A DNA stretch of 64,000 bases from Altererythrobacter aquiaggeris (GCF_037154015.1 NZ_JBANRL010000001.1:1240001-1304000); one strand, 5' to 3'; shown: positions 1-9,229, counted from the stretch's first letter. A program made the numbers and translations. Notes: a model not told the origin generated them from the letters alone.

Positions 1-2294
1 CGATGCCCGATTTCGATATCGATTTCTGCGAAACGCGGCGCGGCGAGGTTATCCGCTATGTCCAGCAGAAATACGGTAGCGATCATGTCGCGCAAATCAT
101 CACTTTCGGTAAGATGAAGGCCCGCGCCGTGCTGCGCGATACGGGCCGCATTCTGCAGATGAGCTACAATCATGTGGACCGGCTTTGCAAGATGATCCCC
201 AATCATCCGACCGATCCGTGGACTTTGCCGCGCGCGCTGAACGGCGCTGCCGAATTCAGGAATGAATATACATCGTCCGCAGATGTGAAGCGTCTGGTCG
301 ATCTGGCGATGCAACTGGAGGGTTTGCCGCGCAACAGTTCGACCCATGCGGCGGGTGTGGTGATCGGCGACCGTCCGCTGGCGCAGCTTGTGCCACTATA
401 CCGCGATCCGCGTTCGGATATGCCGGTGACGCAATTCGACATGAAACACGTCGAAAGCAGCGGGCTCGTCAAATTCGATTTCCTCGGTCTGAAAACGCTT
501 TCCGTCCTGCGCAAGGCGCTCGATCTGCTGGAAGCGCGGGGCATCGAACTCGATCTTGATACGCTCGCCTGGGACGATGCAAAGGTCTATGACCTGCTCA
601 AATCGGGCAATACCGTGGGTGTGTTCCAGCTGGAATCAGAAGGAATGCGCCGCACGCTGACGGCGGTAAAACCGACAAAATTCGAAGATATTATCGCGCT
701 GGTATCGCTCTACCGGCCGGGCCCGATGGATAATATCCCGCTGTTCGGCCAGCGCAAAAGCGGTGAAGTGCCGATCGAATATCCGCATCCCAAACTCGAA
801 GGCATCCTGTCGGAAACATACGGCATTTTCGTCTATCAGGAACAGGTGATGCAGGCGGCGCAGATCCTCGCGGGATATTCGCTGGGCGATGCCGATTTGC
901 TGCGCCGCGCGATGGGCAAGAAAGTGCAGTCTGAAATGGATGCGCAGCGCCAGCGCTTCGTCGATGGGTGTCTGGAAAATTCCGCTATCGAGAAAGCCAA
1001 GGCCAACGAGCTGTTCGATTTGATCGACAAATTTGCCGGCTATGGCTTCAACAAATCGCACGCCGCCGCATATGCGCTGCTGGCGTATCAGACCGCCTGG
1101 CTCAAGACGCACTACCCGCACGAATTTTATGCTGCTGCGATGTGTTTCGAGATGCATCAATCGGAAAAGCTGGCGATATTCGTCGATGATATGCGCCGCG
1201 CCGGCTACGAGCTTGCGGGGCCCGACATCAACCGATCGGTAGCAGAATTTACCGTCGAGCGAACCGATGAAAGTTTCGCCGTCCGCTATGGTCTGGCCGG
1301 ACTGCGTAACGTCGGCGAAAAAGCGATGGAAGCCATCGTTACCGAACGCGATGCTCATGGCGAGTTCGAAAATCTGCAACAGATGTTCGAACGGCTTCCG
1401 CAGGGGTCGATGAACCGGCGGCAGCTTGAATCGCTGGCTGCATCGGGCGCATTGGACGCGCTGGAGCCCAACCGCGCCGCTTTGGTCGCCAATGCCGATA
1501 TGCTGATTGCGATAGCTGACGCGGCGCAGCGTGAACGGTCCAGCGGTCAGGGCGGCCTGTTTGGCGGTGACGACCATAGCGCGCCGGAGCTGAGGCTGAG
1601 CCCGACCGATGAATGGACCCGGTCGGAGCGGATGGCGGCCGAACGCGAGACATTCGGGTTTTATTTTGCCGCGCATCCGGTCACCCAGTTCAAGGAAGTC
1701 GCATCCGCCAACGGGGCCCGGTCTTACGCCAGCATAATGGAATCGGGTGTGCCGGGCGGCGGCAGGCAAGCTGCAGTCATGGCGGCGATGGTCGAATCGG
1801 TGAACCGCGGAAAAACGCGCCGCGGCAAGGATTTCGTGCGTGCGGACTTCTCCGATCCCTCGGGCCAGTTCAGCGCCGCGTGTTTCGAAGAAGCTCTGGT
1901 CGAACCGATGCAGCGCTGGGCCAAAGATGGCACCACGCTGCTCATCCAGGTCGAACTGGATTCGCCCAGTCCGGACGAACCGCCGCGCATTACCATTCGC
2001 GGGGCACGTCCGCTTTCCGAGGTCAAAGGCAGCACCGAAATGCAGCTGACTCTCGACATCCGGCATGAGGCTGCCTTGAAACAACTGGCAGTAATGCTCA
2101 AAACCGGCGCCGACGCGCGCGGCGAAGTTCTGGCGCGCATGCAAACACAGAGCGATGGAGCCGCGACATTGCTGCTTGGCAGCGATTTTCAGCTGGACGG
2201 CGATCTTGCAGGGGAACTGGCAGAAATCGAAGGCCTCGATAATGTCTCGCTAAAACCCAGGCGTGCCGGATCGCATCTGCGGCTTGTTTCCTAG
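1..2294 (+). CDS. dnaE: DNA polymerase III alpha subunit, 5'-truncated by window edge
   Basis: Catalytic subunit of the replicative C-family polymerase. The window opens inside the gene; the frame runs from base 3 and begins at the palm motif PDFDIDFCETRR, whose aspartates match the second and third catalytic metal ligands (E. coli D401/D403). The PHP domain and first palm segment, about 400 residues by comparison with E. coli DnaE (1160 aa), therefore lie upstream. Visible in order are the rest of palm and fingers (GFNKSHAAAYALLAYQTAWL near visible residue 350), the helix-hairpin-helix region (MNRRQLESLAASGALDAL near 466), an OB-fold (about 590-665) and a short C-terminal tail. The 763 visible residues are uninterrupted. 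The stop overlaps the convergent small gene by four bases. The methionine at base 3 is internal and is not the start. Confidence 0.97.
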   Translation, partial: MPDFDIDFCETRRGEVIRYVQQKYGSDHVAQIITFGKMKARAVLRDTGRILQMSYNHVDRLCKMIPNHPTDPWTLPRALNGAAEFRNEYTSSADVKRLVDLAMQLEGLPRNSSTHAAGVVIGDRPLAQLVPLYRDPRSDMPVTQFDMKHVESSGLVKFDFLGLKTLSVLRKALDLLEARGIELDLDTLAWDDAKVYDLLKSGNTVGVFQLESEGMRRTLTAVKPTKFEDIIALVSLYRPGPMDNIPLFGQRKSGEVPIEYPHPKLEGILSETYGIFVYQEQVMQAAQILAGYSLGDADLLRRAMGKKVQSEMDAQRQRFVDGCLENSAIEKAKANELFDLIDKFAGYGFNKSHAAAYALLAYQTAWLKTHYPHEFYAAAMCFEMHQSEKLAIFVDDMRRAGYELAGPDINRSVAEFTVERTDESFAVRYGLAGLRNVGEKAMEAIVTERDAHGEFENLQQMFERLPQGSMNRRQLESLAASGALDALEPNRAALVANADMLIAIADAAQRERSSGQGGLFGGDDHSAPELRLSPTDEWTRSERMAAERETFGFYFAAHPVTQFKEVASANGARSYASIMESGVPGGGRQAAVMAAMVESVNRGKTRRGKDFVRADFSDPSGQFSAACFEEALVEPMQRWAKDGTTLLIQVELDSPSPDEPPRITIRGARPLSEVKGSTEMQLTLDIRHEAALKQLAVMLKTGADARGEVLARMQTQSDGAATLLLGSDFQLDGDLAGELAEIEGLDNVSLKPRRAGSHLRLVS

Positions 2295-2608
2295 CGCGTC
2301 CTGAAAATGCGGGTATGGCGCGCGGCCAGCATGATGATGGTCGGCACAAGCATCGTGTTCCACAAATCCTTGAAATTCCAGGCAAGGATTATTGGCCGGT
2401 CATAAACCCAATTATCGCGGATATCCCAGGCTTCGCCAATCGCAGCCACAGCCAGAACCGCCAGCCACGGCCGCCATTGATGCGCCTTCCAGCCAAACGC
2501 GAAACAGCATCCGAAAAACACGATCAGCGCGACATAGATATGCAGCGCATCCTTCGCGAGATCGAGATTGTCCACCAGAACCGTCTTGATAGCCTGAAGT
2601 GCGCTCAT
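2291..2608 (-). CDS. small multi-pass membrane protein of unknown function
   Basis: A 105-residue protein of unknown function. Two strong hydrophobic stretches (HIYVALIVFFGCCFAF and WLAVLAVAAIGEAWDI) and a third near the C-terminus (MLVPTIIMLAARH) suggest three inner-membrane segments. The start was placed at the ATG giving MSALQAIKTVL; a longer frame starting at 2656 would add a polar, low-quality leader and collide with the divergent acyl-CoA synthetase. It faces dnaE, sharing four bases at the stops. No catalytic motif is visible. Confidence 0.7.
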   Translation of the reverse strand: MSALQAIKTVLVDNLDLAKDALHIYVALIVFFGCCFAFGWKAHQWRPWLAVLAVAAIGEAWDIRDNWVYDRPIILAWNFKDLWNTMLVPTIIMLAARHTRIFRTR

Positions 2609-2678
2609 GGATTGCAGGTTTGACCTGTGCGGCAGTCCAGTGCAACCAGTCGTCAAAAGAAAACTTCAGGAGAGTCAG

Positions 2679-4295
2679 ATGTCAAATGCCAAGATCGGCG
2701 CGATGCAGGATTACAAGCTGCGCGTTACCAACATAATCGATCACGCAGCGCGTGAACATGGTTCGCGGGAAATCCTGACTTATTGGGCGGACGGTTCGGA
2801 AACCGCCACCAGTTGGGGCGAAGTGCGGCATGATGCATTGCGGATGACACAGGCGCTGCGCAAACTGGGCATCAATGCGGGTGACCGGATTGCGACGCTG
2901 GCGATGAACCATTCGCGCCATCTGGTCAGCTGGTACGGCGCGGTTGGCGTGGGCGGGGTGCTGCATACAATCAATCCGCGCCTGTTCGAAGACCAGCTCG
3001 AATACATCGCCAATCACGCCGAAGACAAGGTGATGCTGTATGATGCGGCATTCCAACCTGTGATCGACAAGATGAAGGACCAGTGGACCACGATCGAACA
3101 TTACATCTGCTATGATCCGCCCGCCGGCAGCGACGCGATTGCATTCGAGGACTGGATCGGCGCCGAGGACGGGAACACCCGGTGGGCCGACGGTGACGAG
3201 CGCGATCCCTGTATGCTTTGCTATACCAGCGGCACCACCGGAAATCCCAAGGGCGTGTTGTATGAACACCGTTCGACATATTTGCACGCCATGGCCGGAT
3301 TGCAGCCGCACGCGTTCGACTTTTCCGTGCAAAGCGTAATGCTGCCCGTGGTGCCGATGTTCCACGCGGCAAGCTGGGGCCTGCCGTGGTCCGGCGCGAT
3401 GGCGGGTGTGAAATTCGTCTATTCGGCGGTCAACGATCCGCAAGTCCTGCTGAATTTGATGAAGCGCGAGAAAGTCTCTCATTCGGCAGGCGTGCCGACT
3501 GTCTGGCTAGGAATTTTTCAGCACTGTGATGCGACCGGCGAGGAACTGCCGAAACTGAAACAGGCTATCATCGGCGGTTCGGCTGCACCGCGATTCATGA
3601 TCGAGCGGCTGATGAAAAACGGCACGCGCGTCGCGCATGCGTGGGGCATGACCGAAACCAGCCCGATCGGCACTTGCGGCGCACCAACGCATGACTGGGA
3701 CGATCTGACCTTCGATCAACAGGTCGATACTGTGGTCATGCAGGGCCGTCCGGTGTTCGGGGTGGAGCTGCGGATCGTCGATCTGGGCGATATGAAAACC
3801 GAATTGCCGCGTGACGGCAAAGTGTCGGGGGCGCTGCAAATTCGCGGGCCGTGGGTTATCAAACGCTATTTCAAGGCTGAAGAAGATGCGGTCGATGCCG
3901 AACAATGGTTCGACACCGGAGATGTCGGGATCATCCATCCTGACGGGACACTGCAGCTGACCGACCGGACGAAAGACGTGATCAAGTCGGGCGGGGAATG
4001 GATCAGTTCGGTCGAGCTTGAAAACGAAGCTGTGGCGCATCCGGCAATTGCCGAGGCGGCAGCCATTGGAATGCCGCATCCCAAGTGGGACGAACGCCCT
4101 GTGCTGTTTGTAGTCAGGAAAGAGGGACAGCAGGTTTCAGCGGACGAGGTGAAAGATTTCCTGTCCGACAAAATTGCCAAATGGTGGATGCCTGACGCGG
4201 TCGAGTTTGTGGACGATATTCCGCATACGGCCACGGGCAAGATCAGCAAAAAAGATCTGCGTGCGCGGTTTGCCGATTACAGGCTGGATGCGTGA
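2679..4295 (+). CDS. AMP-forming fatty acyl-CoA synthetase
   Basis: Activates a fatty acid to acyl-AMP and then acyl-CoA in the cytoplasm (ANL superfamily). The AMP-binding P-loop CYTSGTTGNPKG is near residue 180, the adenine/acyl region HAWGMTETSPIG near 325, and the C-terminal lysine motif in GKISKKDLR near 525. It has 538 residues, as usual for the medium/long-chain ligase family. The start follows an AGGAGAG site at 2668-2674; a longer frame begins at 2607 but lacks such a site. The next gene starts one base after the stop, so the pair is probably translationally coupled. Chain length of the substrate cannot be read from sequence. Confidence 0.9.
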   Translation: MSNAKIGAMQDYKLRVTNIIDHAAREHGSREILTYWADGSETATSWGEVRHDALRMTQALRKLGINAGDRIATLAMNHSRHLVSWYGAVGVGGVLHTINPRLFEDQLEYIANHAEDKVMLYDAAFQPVIDKMKDQWTTIEHYICYDPPAGSDAIAFEDWIGAEDGNTRWADGDERDPCMLCYTSGTTGNPKGVLYEHRSTYLHAMAGLQPHAFDFSVQSVMLPVVPMFHAASWGLPWSGAMAGVKFVYSAVNDPQVLLNLMKREKVSHSAGVPTVWLGIFQHCDATGEELPKLKQAIIGGSAAPRFMIERLMKNGTRVAHAWGMTETSPIGTCGAPTHDWDDLTFDQQVDTVVMQGRPVFGVELRIVDLGDMKTELPRDGKVSGALQIRGPWVIKRYFKAEEDAVDAEQWFDTGDVGIIHPDGTLQLTDRTKDVIKSGGEWISSVELENEAVAHPAIAEAAAIGMPHPKWDERPVLFVVRKEGQQVSADEVKDFLSDKIAKWWMPDAVEFVDDIPHTATGKISKKDLRARFADYRLDA

Positions 4296-4296
4296 G

Positions 4297-4728
4297 ATGA
4301 CCGACTATCTCAATCCGACCCGTGAGAGCTTCGAATTCTTCAAATCACTTCCGCGCGACACGCCGATCCATATGTTCAACCTGCTGCGTTATCGTAAATT
4401 TGCCGAATATCCCGGCGGGCACGAAAACGGCGACAAAGGCTGGAGCGGCCGCCGCGCTTACGAGGAATATGGCAAGACCAGCGGCCCGATTTTCGAGCGT
4501 GTCGGCGGCACGATACTCTGGCGGGGGAAGATGGAAGCGATGGTCACCGGTCCGGCTGATATGAGCTGGGATGACGGTTTTGTGGCTGCCTATCCGCACG
4601 CAGGCCGGTTTCTCGAGATGATCACCGACCGCGAATATCAGGAAGCGGTGGTCAATCGCGGCGCAGCATTGATCGACAGCCGCCTGATGCGTTTTGCACC
4701 AGGCGAAGCTGGCGGCGGGTTTGGATGA
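4297..4728 (+). CDS. DUF1330-family protein
   Basis: A 143-residue cytoplasmic protein resembling DUF1330, a small dimeric alpha/beta ferredoxin-like fold. The features used are the early PIHMFNLLRYR strand, the central YGKTSGPIFERVGGTILWRG and the late YPHAGRFLEMITDREYQEA helix. Biochemical role in the family is poorly known. It is coupled to the upstream acyl-CoA synthetase with a one-base gap; an in-frame ATG at 4288 inside that gene would add three residues. The context hints at a helper or a detoxifying role in fatty-acid metabolism, which is inference only. Confidence 0.8.
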   Translation: MTDYLNPTRESFEFFKSLPRDTPIHMFNLLRYRKFAEYPGGHENGDKGWSGRRAYEEYGKTSGPIFERVGGTILWRGKMEAMVTGPADMSWDDGFVAAYPHAGRFLEMITDREYQEAVVNRGAALIDSRLMRFAPGEAGGGFG

Positions 4729-4729
4729 C

Positions 4730-5245
4730 TTAGCCCGCGGTAATAAACAGAAGTTGGCGCGCGTCGATCAGTCTGACATGAACCTGGTAGTAATATTTGC
4801 CCGTTCGCTCGCCATTAGCGATAAAGTCGATCCGCACCCGTTTTGCCGTGCCTCTGATAATCATGCGCTTGCCTAGAAAATGCTCTCTTACGCTGGTGAG
4901 GTTTGGGCGGCCCGCTGCAAACTTTAAAAATTTCGAAGCTGTTTCAGGCCTGAGCGAGATCGTCAGGTTATTCCGGTCGCGATAATCCTCTTCGGTGTTG
5001 AGAAAGAACAGTCCATCTTTCTCGCCAACTTCTTTGACGATGATGTCGAAATCGGCGGCGACGCCGGCCTTGTCACCCAGATAATCGGCAAAGGTGACTG
5101 CCTCGACAGCATTCAAACAGCCATTGGCACATAGCGGCAGTATGCGAACCGTTTTTACAGATGAGGCAGACTGCGCCGACAAGTTTGTGGTCGGCACCGA
5201 TAGTGAAACGAGGAGGGTGGTTGCTGCCATGAGCATCCGGCGCAT
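4730..5245 (-). CDS. secreted protein of unknown function
   Basis: A 171-residue protein with a Sec-type signal peptide (RR, hydrophobic MLMAATTLLVSLSV, then a likely AxA-type cleavage near NLSAQSA). The mature part has two cysteines close together (LCANGCLNAVE) and a mixed alpha/beta pattern with no motif I recognise. The start was set at the ATG at 5245, which has an AGAAAG site in front; a TTG at 5272 would put ten charged residues before the signal peptide. It abuts the convergent DUF1330 gene by two bases. Confidence 0.65.
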   Translation of the reverse strand: MRRMLMAATTLLVSLSVPTTNLSAQSASSVKTVRILPLCANGCLNAVEAVTFADYLGDKAGVAADFDIIVKEVGEKDGLFFLNTEEDYRDRNNLTISLRPETASKFLKFAAGRPNLTSVREHFLGKRMIIRGTAKRVRIDFIANGERTGKYYYQVHVRLIDARQLLFITAG

Positions 5246-5335
5246 TTGCGGTTTCTTTCTGTAGAACTTCAACGGTTTGACACCAATCCGATGCCGATAA
5301 ACAGGTTGGCTGTATCAGCGGTGCGCAGTCAAGTT

Positions 5336-5608
5336 CTAAACCGCCACAACCGCAGCGACTTTTGCGTGTCTGGCGTACCATTGCGAGCGCTTGAGGCGCC
5401 TGGCGAGGAACCACGGTACGATCACCGACAGCGCGATCCCGCCCAATGTGCACACACCCATATAGATCGCCAGCCACGTTCCGCCGCTTTCGTAAATTCC
5501 GTAAAGGACCGGTCCGGCAAGGATCAGGCCGCGGATTTCGTTTGCAGCGATCATCCCGAAACCCAGTTTCAGAAACAGATCGACGATAAAGGCGAACGGA
5601 TTTGTCAT
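5336..5608 (-). CDS. small inner-membrane protein of unknown function
   Basis: A 90-residue protein that is mostly hydrophobic. Likely membrane segments are FAFIVDLFLKLGFGMIAA, GLILAGPVLYGIY, TWLAIYMGVCTLGGIAL and SVIVPWFLA, ending in a basic stretch (RRLKRSQWYARHAK) expected to face the cytoplasm. No family was recognised. It lies between the secreted unknown and the divergent YcxB-like gene. Confidence 0.55.
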   Translation of the reverse strand: MTNPFAFIVDLFLKLGFGMIAANEIRGLILAGPVLYGIYESGGTWLAIYMGVCTLGGIALSVIVPWFLARRLKRSQWYARHAKVAAVVAV

Positions 5609-5677
5609 GCCGGGCGGTGTGGCAGAAGAAGTTTAGCAATTAGTTGATGTGCGCGAAATTGCGTTAAAGTGGGGAAT

Positions 5678-6187
5678 ATGGCCGAACATACGATCCGCTT
5701 CAGAATTACCGAACAGGACGTCGTCCGCGCGACAAAGCTTGGTGCCGCACGCAAATTGCCGATCCCGGTCCTCCCGCTGATCCTGATCGGTTTGGCAGTC
5801 GCGCTGTTTGCAATGCGGTGGGACCGGATGGAAGAAAGCGCAATCGGCACGGCTCTGGCTCCAGCCTTGCTCGCGCTCATCGTCGTGGTCGTGCTGGTGC
5901 AATATTTGATTATCCCGTGGAATGCGCGGCGGCATTACCGCCAGTCAGCGTCGCTCAAGGACGAGATTACTGCGCAATGGGATGCAAAGCGGATAGAGAT
6001 CAAGGGCGAGCATGGCAGCTTGAAATTCGACTGGTCGGACTTTCACCGCTGGTCTGAAGATCAAGCGATCATACTGCTGTATCACAGCGAACAGGCTTTC
6101 AATGCGGTCCCGAAGTCTGCCCTGGATGATCACCAATTATCGAGCATTAAGAGCTATCTACAGAAGGCCGGTGTCAAAAAACGATAA
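5678..6187 (+). CDS. YcxB-like membrane protein
   Basis: A 169-residue protein with an N-terminal cytoplasmic strand (HTIRFRITEQDVVRATK), two adjacent transmembrane segments (PVLPLILIGLAVALFAM and ALLALIVVVVLVQYLII) and a C-terminal soluble domain with the pattern FDWSDFHRWSEDQAIILLY, then AFNAVPKSALD. That order of EVT-like strand, two helices and PH-like tail matches the YcxB family, whose role is unknown. The ATG at 5678 was chosen over an in-frame GTG nine bases upstream. Confidence 0.7.
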   Translation: MAEHTIRFRITEQDVVRATKLGAARKLPIPVLPLILIGLAVALFAMRWDRMEESAIGTALAPALLALIVVVVLVQYLIIPWNARRHYRQSASLKDEITAQWDAKRIEIKGEHGSLKFDWSDFHRWSEDQAIILLYHSEQAFNAVPKSALDDHQLSSIKSYLQKAGVKKR

Positions 6188-6208
6188 TTGGAGGCGGGGC
6201 GGAATATC

Positions 6209-6736
6209 CTATTTCTCGTTTAATCTGGGCATCAGTTCGACAAAGTTGCAGGGCCTGTTGCGGCTATCCAGTTGCTCGGACAGAATGCTGTCCCAGCCAT
6301 CCTTCACCGCGCCGTTCGAGCCGGGCAAGCCGAACACATAGGTGCCATTTGCAATCACAGCGCAGGCGCGCGACTGGATCGTGCTGGTGCCGATGGTGCC
6401 GTAACTGATCCAGCGGAACAATTCTCCGAAGCCGGGAATATCCTTGTCCTTGATCATGCCAAACGCCTCGGGGGTCACGTCGCGCCCCGTCAGCCCGGTA
6501 CCGCCGGTGGTAATGATCGCATCGATCGCCTTGTCGCCGGTCCAGACGCGCAGCTGGGCGGCAAGGGTGGCCGCGTCGTCCTGCACAATCATCCGCGCCG
6601 CCAGCATATGTCCGGCCCCGGCGATCCGTTCCGCCAGAATATCGCCTGATGTATCGTCTGCCGCCGTCCGCGTGTCCGATACCGTCAGCAAGGCGATGTT
6701 TATCGGCGTAAAAGTCAGCGATTTATCGACCGCCAC
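6209..6736 (-). CDS. moaB: molybdenum cofactor biosynthesis protein MoaB
   Basis: MoaB/MogA-like protein that binds molybdopterin during molybdenum cofactor synthesis. The family motifs are TVSDTR near residue 18, the MPT-binding TTGGTGLTGRDVTPEA near 75 and GLPGSNGAVKDGWD near 145. The likely start is GTG at 6736 (MAVDKSLTF...), giving 175 residues, close to the usual MoaB length; the open frame extends further upstream, but only as antisense to or overlap with the lytic transglycosylase. The start lies 14 bases inside the end of the upstream gene on the same strand, so the two are probably co-translated. Confidence 0.88.
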   Translation of the reverse strand: MAVDKSLTFTPINIALLTVSDTRTAADDTSGDILAERIAGAGHMLAARMIVQDDAATLAAQLRVWTGDKAIDAIITTGGTGLTGRDVTPEAFGMIKDKDIPGFGELFRWISYGTIGTSTIQSRACAVIANGTYVFGLPGSNGAVKDGWDSILSEQLDSRNRPCNFVELMPRLNEK

Positions 6737-8456
6737 GGGGCGTTTCCGGGAATTTGGGCCATTCGCCCTGGGCCATCGCTTGACGGCTGGGCGATGCGCT
6801 GCCGGCCTGTCGTTCGTACATCCAGTAATTGCGCATGACGATGCCGACATATCCGCGCGTCTCCCAATAAGGGATGCTTTCGATATATAGCAGCGGGTCA
6901 TCCTGGTCGCGGATCTCGCTTTCCCAGCGGGTCACAGGCGTCAATCCGGCATTATACGCGGCCATTATCTTGGGGAGTTTCCCCTGCGTTGCGCGGCTGG
7001 TGTTCAGTTGCTGCAAGGCGCGCTGGCCAAATGCCAGATTGACCTCCGGATCGGCGAGGTTCGCATAACGGGCGTCCATATTGAGCGAGGATGCATGTTC
7101 GCGCGCCGCGATCGGCATAATCTGCATCAGCCCCTTCGCGCCCGCCGGACTGACGACCGCTGCACGAAAGTTCGATTCCTGCAGCGCATGAGCGTAAGCG
7201 AGCGCGGGATCGACTTCCCATCCGCTGACCGGGGTCCATTTCGGCGCGGGATACCGCAAGACCGGCTGCGAGCGTGCCCCGCGCGGCGCGTTATGCGCCA
7301 TCCATAATTGCGTCGAGGGCAGTCCGAGATCGCGTGCCAGCCGCGACAGCGCATCATAATCGCGGGGATTGCCGATCCGTGCCTGATGGCGCAAAACCTC
7401 GTCAGCCAGCGCGCTGCGCCCGATTTCGGCCAACTGGATGGCCACCCGAACATTCTGCTCGTCGTCGAGCCGCTTCCAGTCATCGTTGCTGAAGTCGGCT
7501 TCGCTGTGGGTCTGCGCCAACTGCTGGCCCAGCTGTTCGCGCGCCAGCATCCCGTAAAGCGTTTCGTCGTAAACGGCTGCAGCGCGCAATTGTTCGGCCG
7601 CCCGTTCGGGAAAACGGCAGCGGATATAGGACCGGCTTGCCCAATACCGCGCCGCTGCGGTCAATTCAGGATCTGTCGAACCAAGTGCCGCACGTTCGAA
7701 CCCCGATGCAGCCAGGTCGCAATCGCCCAGCCGCCATGCAGCCAGACCCACCACCCAGTCGCCCTCCGCGACCCAGGGCCCGCTGCCTTCGCGGACTGTC
7801 TGCGCCATGCCCAAAGCGGCGCGGTCGTCATTTTCTATGTAATAGCTCCACGCGACACGGCGGCGCCATTCCGCTCTGGCTGACGAGCTCAGACCGGAAT
7901 CAATCCCGTCCAGCAACTGCCTCGCGCCATCCGGATCATCATTCTTGATCCTGTCCAGAATTCCGGCACGGATTTCTTCGGGCAGGGTGCCATCATTGAT
8001 CGAACGCGGATTGACCCGCTTGGATGCATAAGGCTGCGGCACAAGGCTGCTTGCCTGGGGCAAGGAAGGCAGGCTGGTTGCGCCGCGCTTCAACGCGAGA
8101 TTTGATAGCTGTTCGGCTTGCGGCAGATAACGGCCGGTTTCCAGCAGCGCCTCGATTGCGGGCAATGCGATTTGCGGGCTGTTGGCATGAAGATAATATT
8201 CTGCGCGCGCGACATCGTGCAGCGGGCCACCACTCCGGCTGTTCAGCCGGCTTTCGACATCGACCCATTGCTCACGGTCGATCAGGCGGAATATCTCGCG
8301 GTAGAATTCGCGGTCTGCAGGCGACAGCAAAGTGGGTGCGGCCGATTGGGCGATCCTTGCGCGGAAATACTCAGCAGTATCGGCACGTGCTGCGGTTGCG
8401 GGAAGCGCCGCTGCGAGCGATGCGGCGGTTACCAATGCCAGGTGGCGGAATTGCAT
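6723..8456 (-). CDS. slt: soluble lytic murein transglycosylase (Slt70 type)
   Basis: Periplasmic enzyme that cleaves the MurNAc-GlcNAc bond of peptidoglycan, releasing 1,6-anhydromuropeptides. A cleavable signal peptide (LALVTAASLAAALPATAARA) is followed by a long alpha-helical superhelical region (residues about 60-390) and a C-terminal SLT domain. The catalytic glutamate lies in HALQESNFR near 424, followed by AGAKGLMQIMP and the AAYNAG motif near 500. Its 577 residues are a little shorter than E. coli Slt (645). It precedes moaB with a 14-base overlap. Confidence 0.92.
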   Translation of the reverse strand: MQFRHLALVTAASLAAALPATAARADTAEYFRARIAQSAAPTLLSPADREFYREIFRLIDREQWVDVESRLNSRSGGPLHDVARAEYYLHANSPQIALPAIEALLETGRYLPQAEQLSNLALKRGATSLPSLPQASSLVPQPYASKRVNPRSINDGTLPEEIRAGILDRIKNDDPDGARQLLDGIDSGLSSSARAEWRRRVAWSYYIENDDRAALGMAQTVREGSGPWVAEGDWVVGLAAWRLGDCDLAASGFERAALGSTDPELTAAARYWASRSYIRCRFPERAAEQLRAAAVYDETLYGMLAREQLGQQLAQTHSEADFSNDDWKRLDDEQNVRVAIQLAEIGRSALADEVLRHQARIGNPRDYDALSRLARDLGLPSTQLWMAHNAPRGARSQPVLRYPAPKWTPVSGWEVDPALAYAHALQESNFRAAVVSPAGAKGLMQIMPIAAREHASSLNMDARYANLADPEVNLAFGQRALQQLNTSRATQGKLPKIMAAYNAGLTPVTRWESEIRDQDDPLLYIESIPYWETRGYVGIVMRNYWMYERQAGSASPSRQAMAQGEWPKFPETPRGGR

Positions 8457-8458
8457 TT

Positions 8459-9229
8459 CTAGTTACTCGTCCAATCAAGCCAGTCCGCCCAAAAACGGGA
8501 CCGGGCTACTGCGGATTGCAGCAGCATCGCAATGTCACGGCTAGCCATAGCCGGAATATTTCCCGATTCTTGCGCTATTTCCTGCAAAGAGGCAGGGCTT
8601 TGCGCCTTGTCGTGGCCCAAAAGCGGCAGGATGCCCGAACCGAAGATGCACAGCCGTTTCGGCGCCACCAATCCGATGTGATGGCGCAGGATCCGACCCA
8701 TCCCGCGCGCCTCGATCTGCGCCCAGTCAGCCAGCGGCGTGTGCCGCGGCAGGGCTGAAGCAAGATATATTGCACTCTCGTCATACCCCATTGCGGCCGC
8801 CATATTGCCGATCAGCACGCCGTGTGGCCCGCCGAGCAAAGTGCCCCGGTCATCGATTTCGGGTTCCGCCACCACAATCATCAGTTCCGCGCCGTGCACA
8901 CCGCGCGGCGGAACGCGCGGACAGGTTCCGTTATCGTCGAGTGTTTTTTCGCTCAGCCACCAGCCGCCAAATTCAGCCAGCCGCGTTGGCCAGCTTGCCG
9001 CATCACCGCCGATTTGGGGGATGGCAACCTTTGCAACTGCGCCATTCCCGGCAGGCGTATCGGCAGCCTCCGACGTTACGGTTTGCGTGGCTGCTGCAGA
9101 ATCATCCTTTTCATCCAGAAGCCAGTTTGCGGGCTGATCGGAGTAATCCATATCGACACCCGCACCGCGCCACCAGTCGATAGCGCCGGCGATCTGTGCG
9201 GCCAGATCAGGGGGCGGGGTTTGATTCAT
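8459..9229 (-). CDS. degenerate uracil-DNA-glycosylase-like protein
   Basis: A 256-residue protein whose C-terminal 150 residues follow the fold pattern of family 4 uracil-DNA glycosylases: a motif-1-like AEPEIDDRGTLLGGPHGVL, a middle ASALPRHTP where the family has a CRPPxNRxP segment, and a late LCIFGSGILPLLG strand. The canonical GEAPG motif is altered and only two cysteines occur, so the 4Fe-4S cluster of true family 4 enzymes cannot be complete. The N-terminal 90 residues are low-complexity and acidic. The start is the ATG at 9229 (MNQTPPPDL). The stop is two bases from the transglycosylase start, so the three leftward genes look like one unit. DNA repair activity is uncertain. Confidence 0.65.
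   Translation of the reverse strand: MNQTPPPDLAAQIAGAIDWWRGAGVDMDYSDQPANWLLDEKDDSAAATQTVTSEAADTPAGNGAVAKVAIPQIGGDAASWPTRLAEFGGWWLSEKTLDDNGTCPRVPPRGVHGAELMIVVAEPEIDDRGTLLGGPHGVLIGNMAAAMGYDESAIYLASALPRHTPLADWAQIEARGMGRILRHHIGLVAPKRLCIFGSGILPLLGHDKAQSPASLQEIAQESGNIPAMASRDIAMLLQSAVARSRFWADWLDWTSN

Noticed and set aside
636-2144. Long leftward open frame opposite dnaE
   Set aside because: It is antisense to a strongly conserved polymerase frame, has no family features and no ribosome site. High GC content leaves such shadow frames throughout, for example opposite ilvD (13395-14213) and the decarboxylase (19815-21053).
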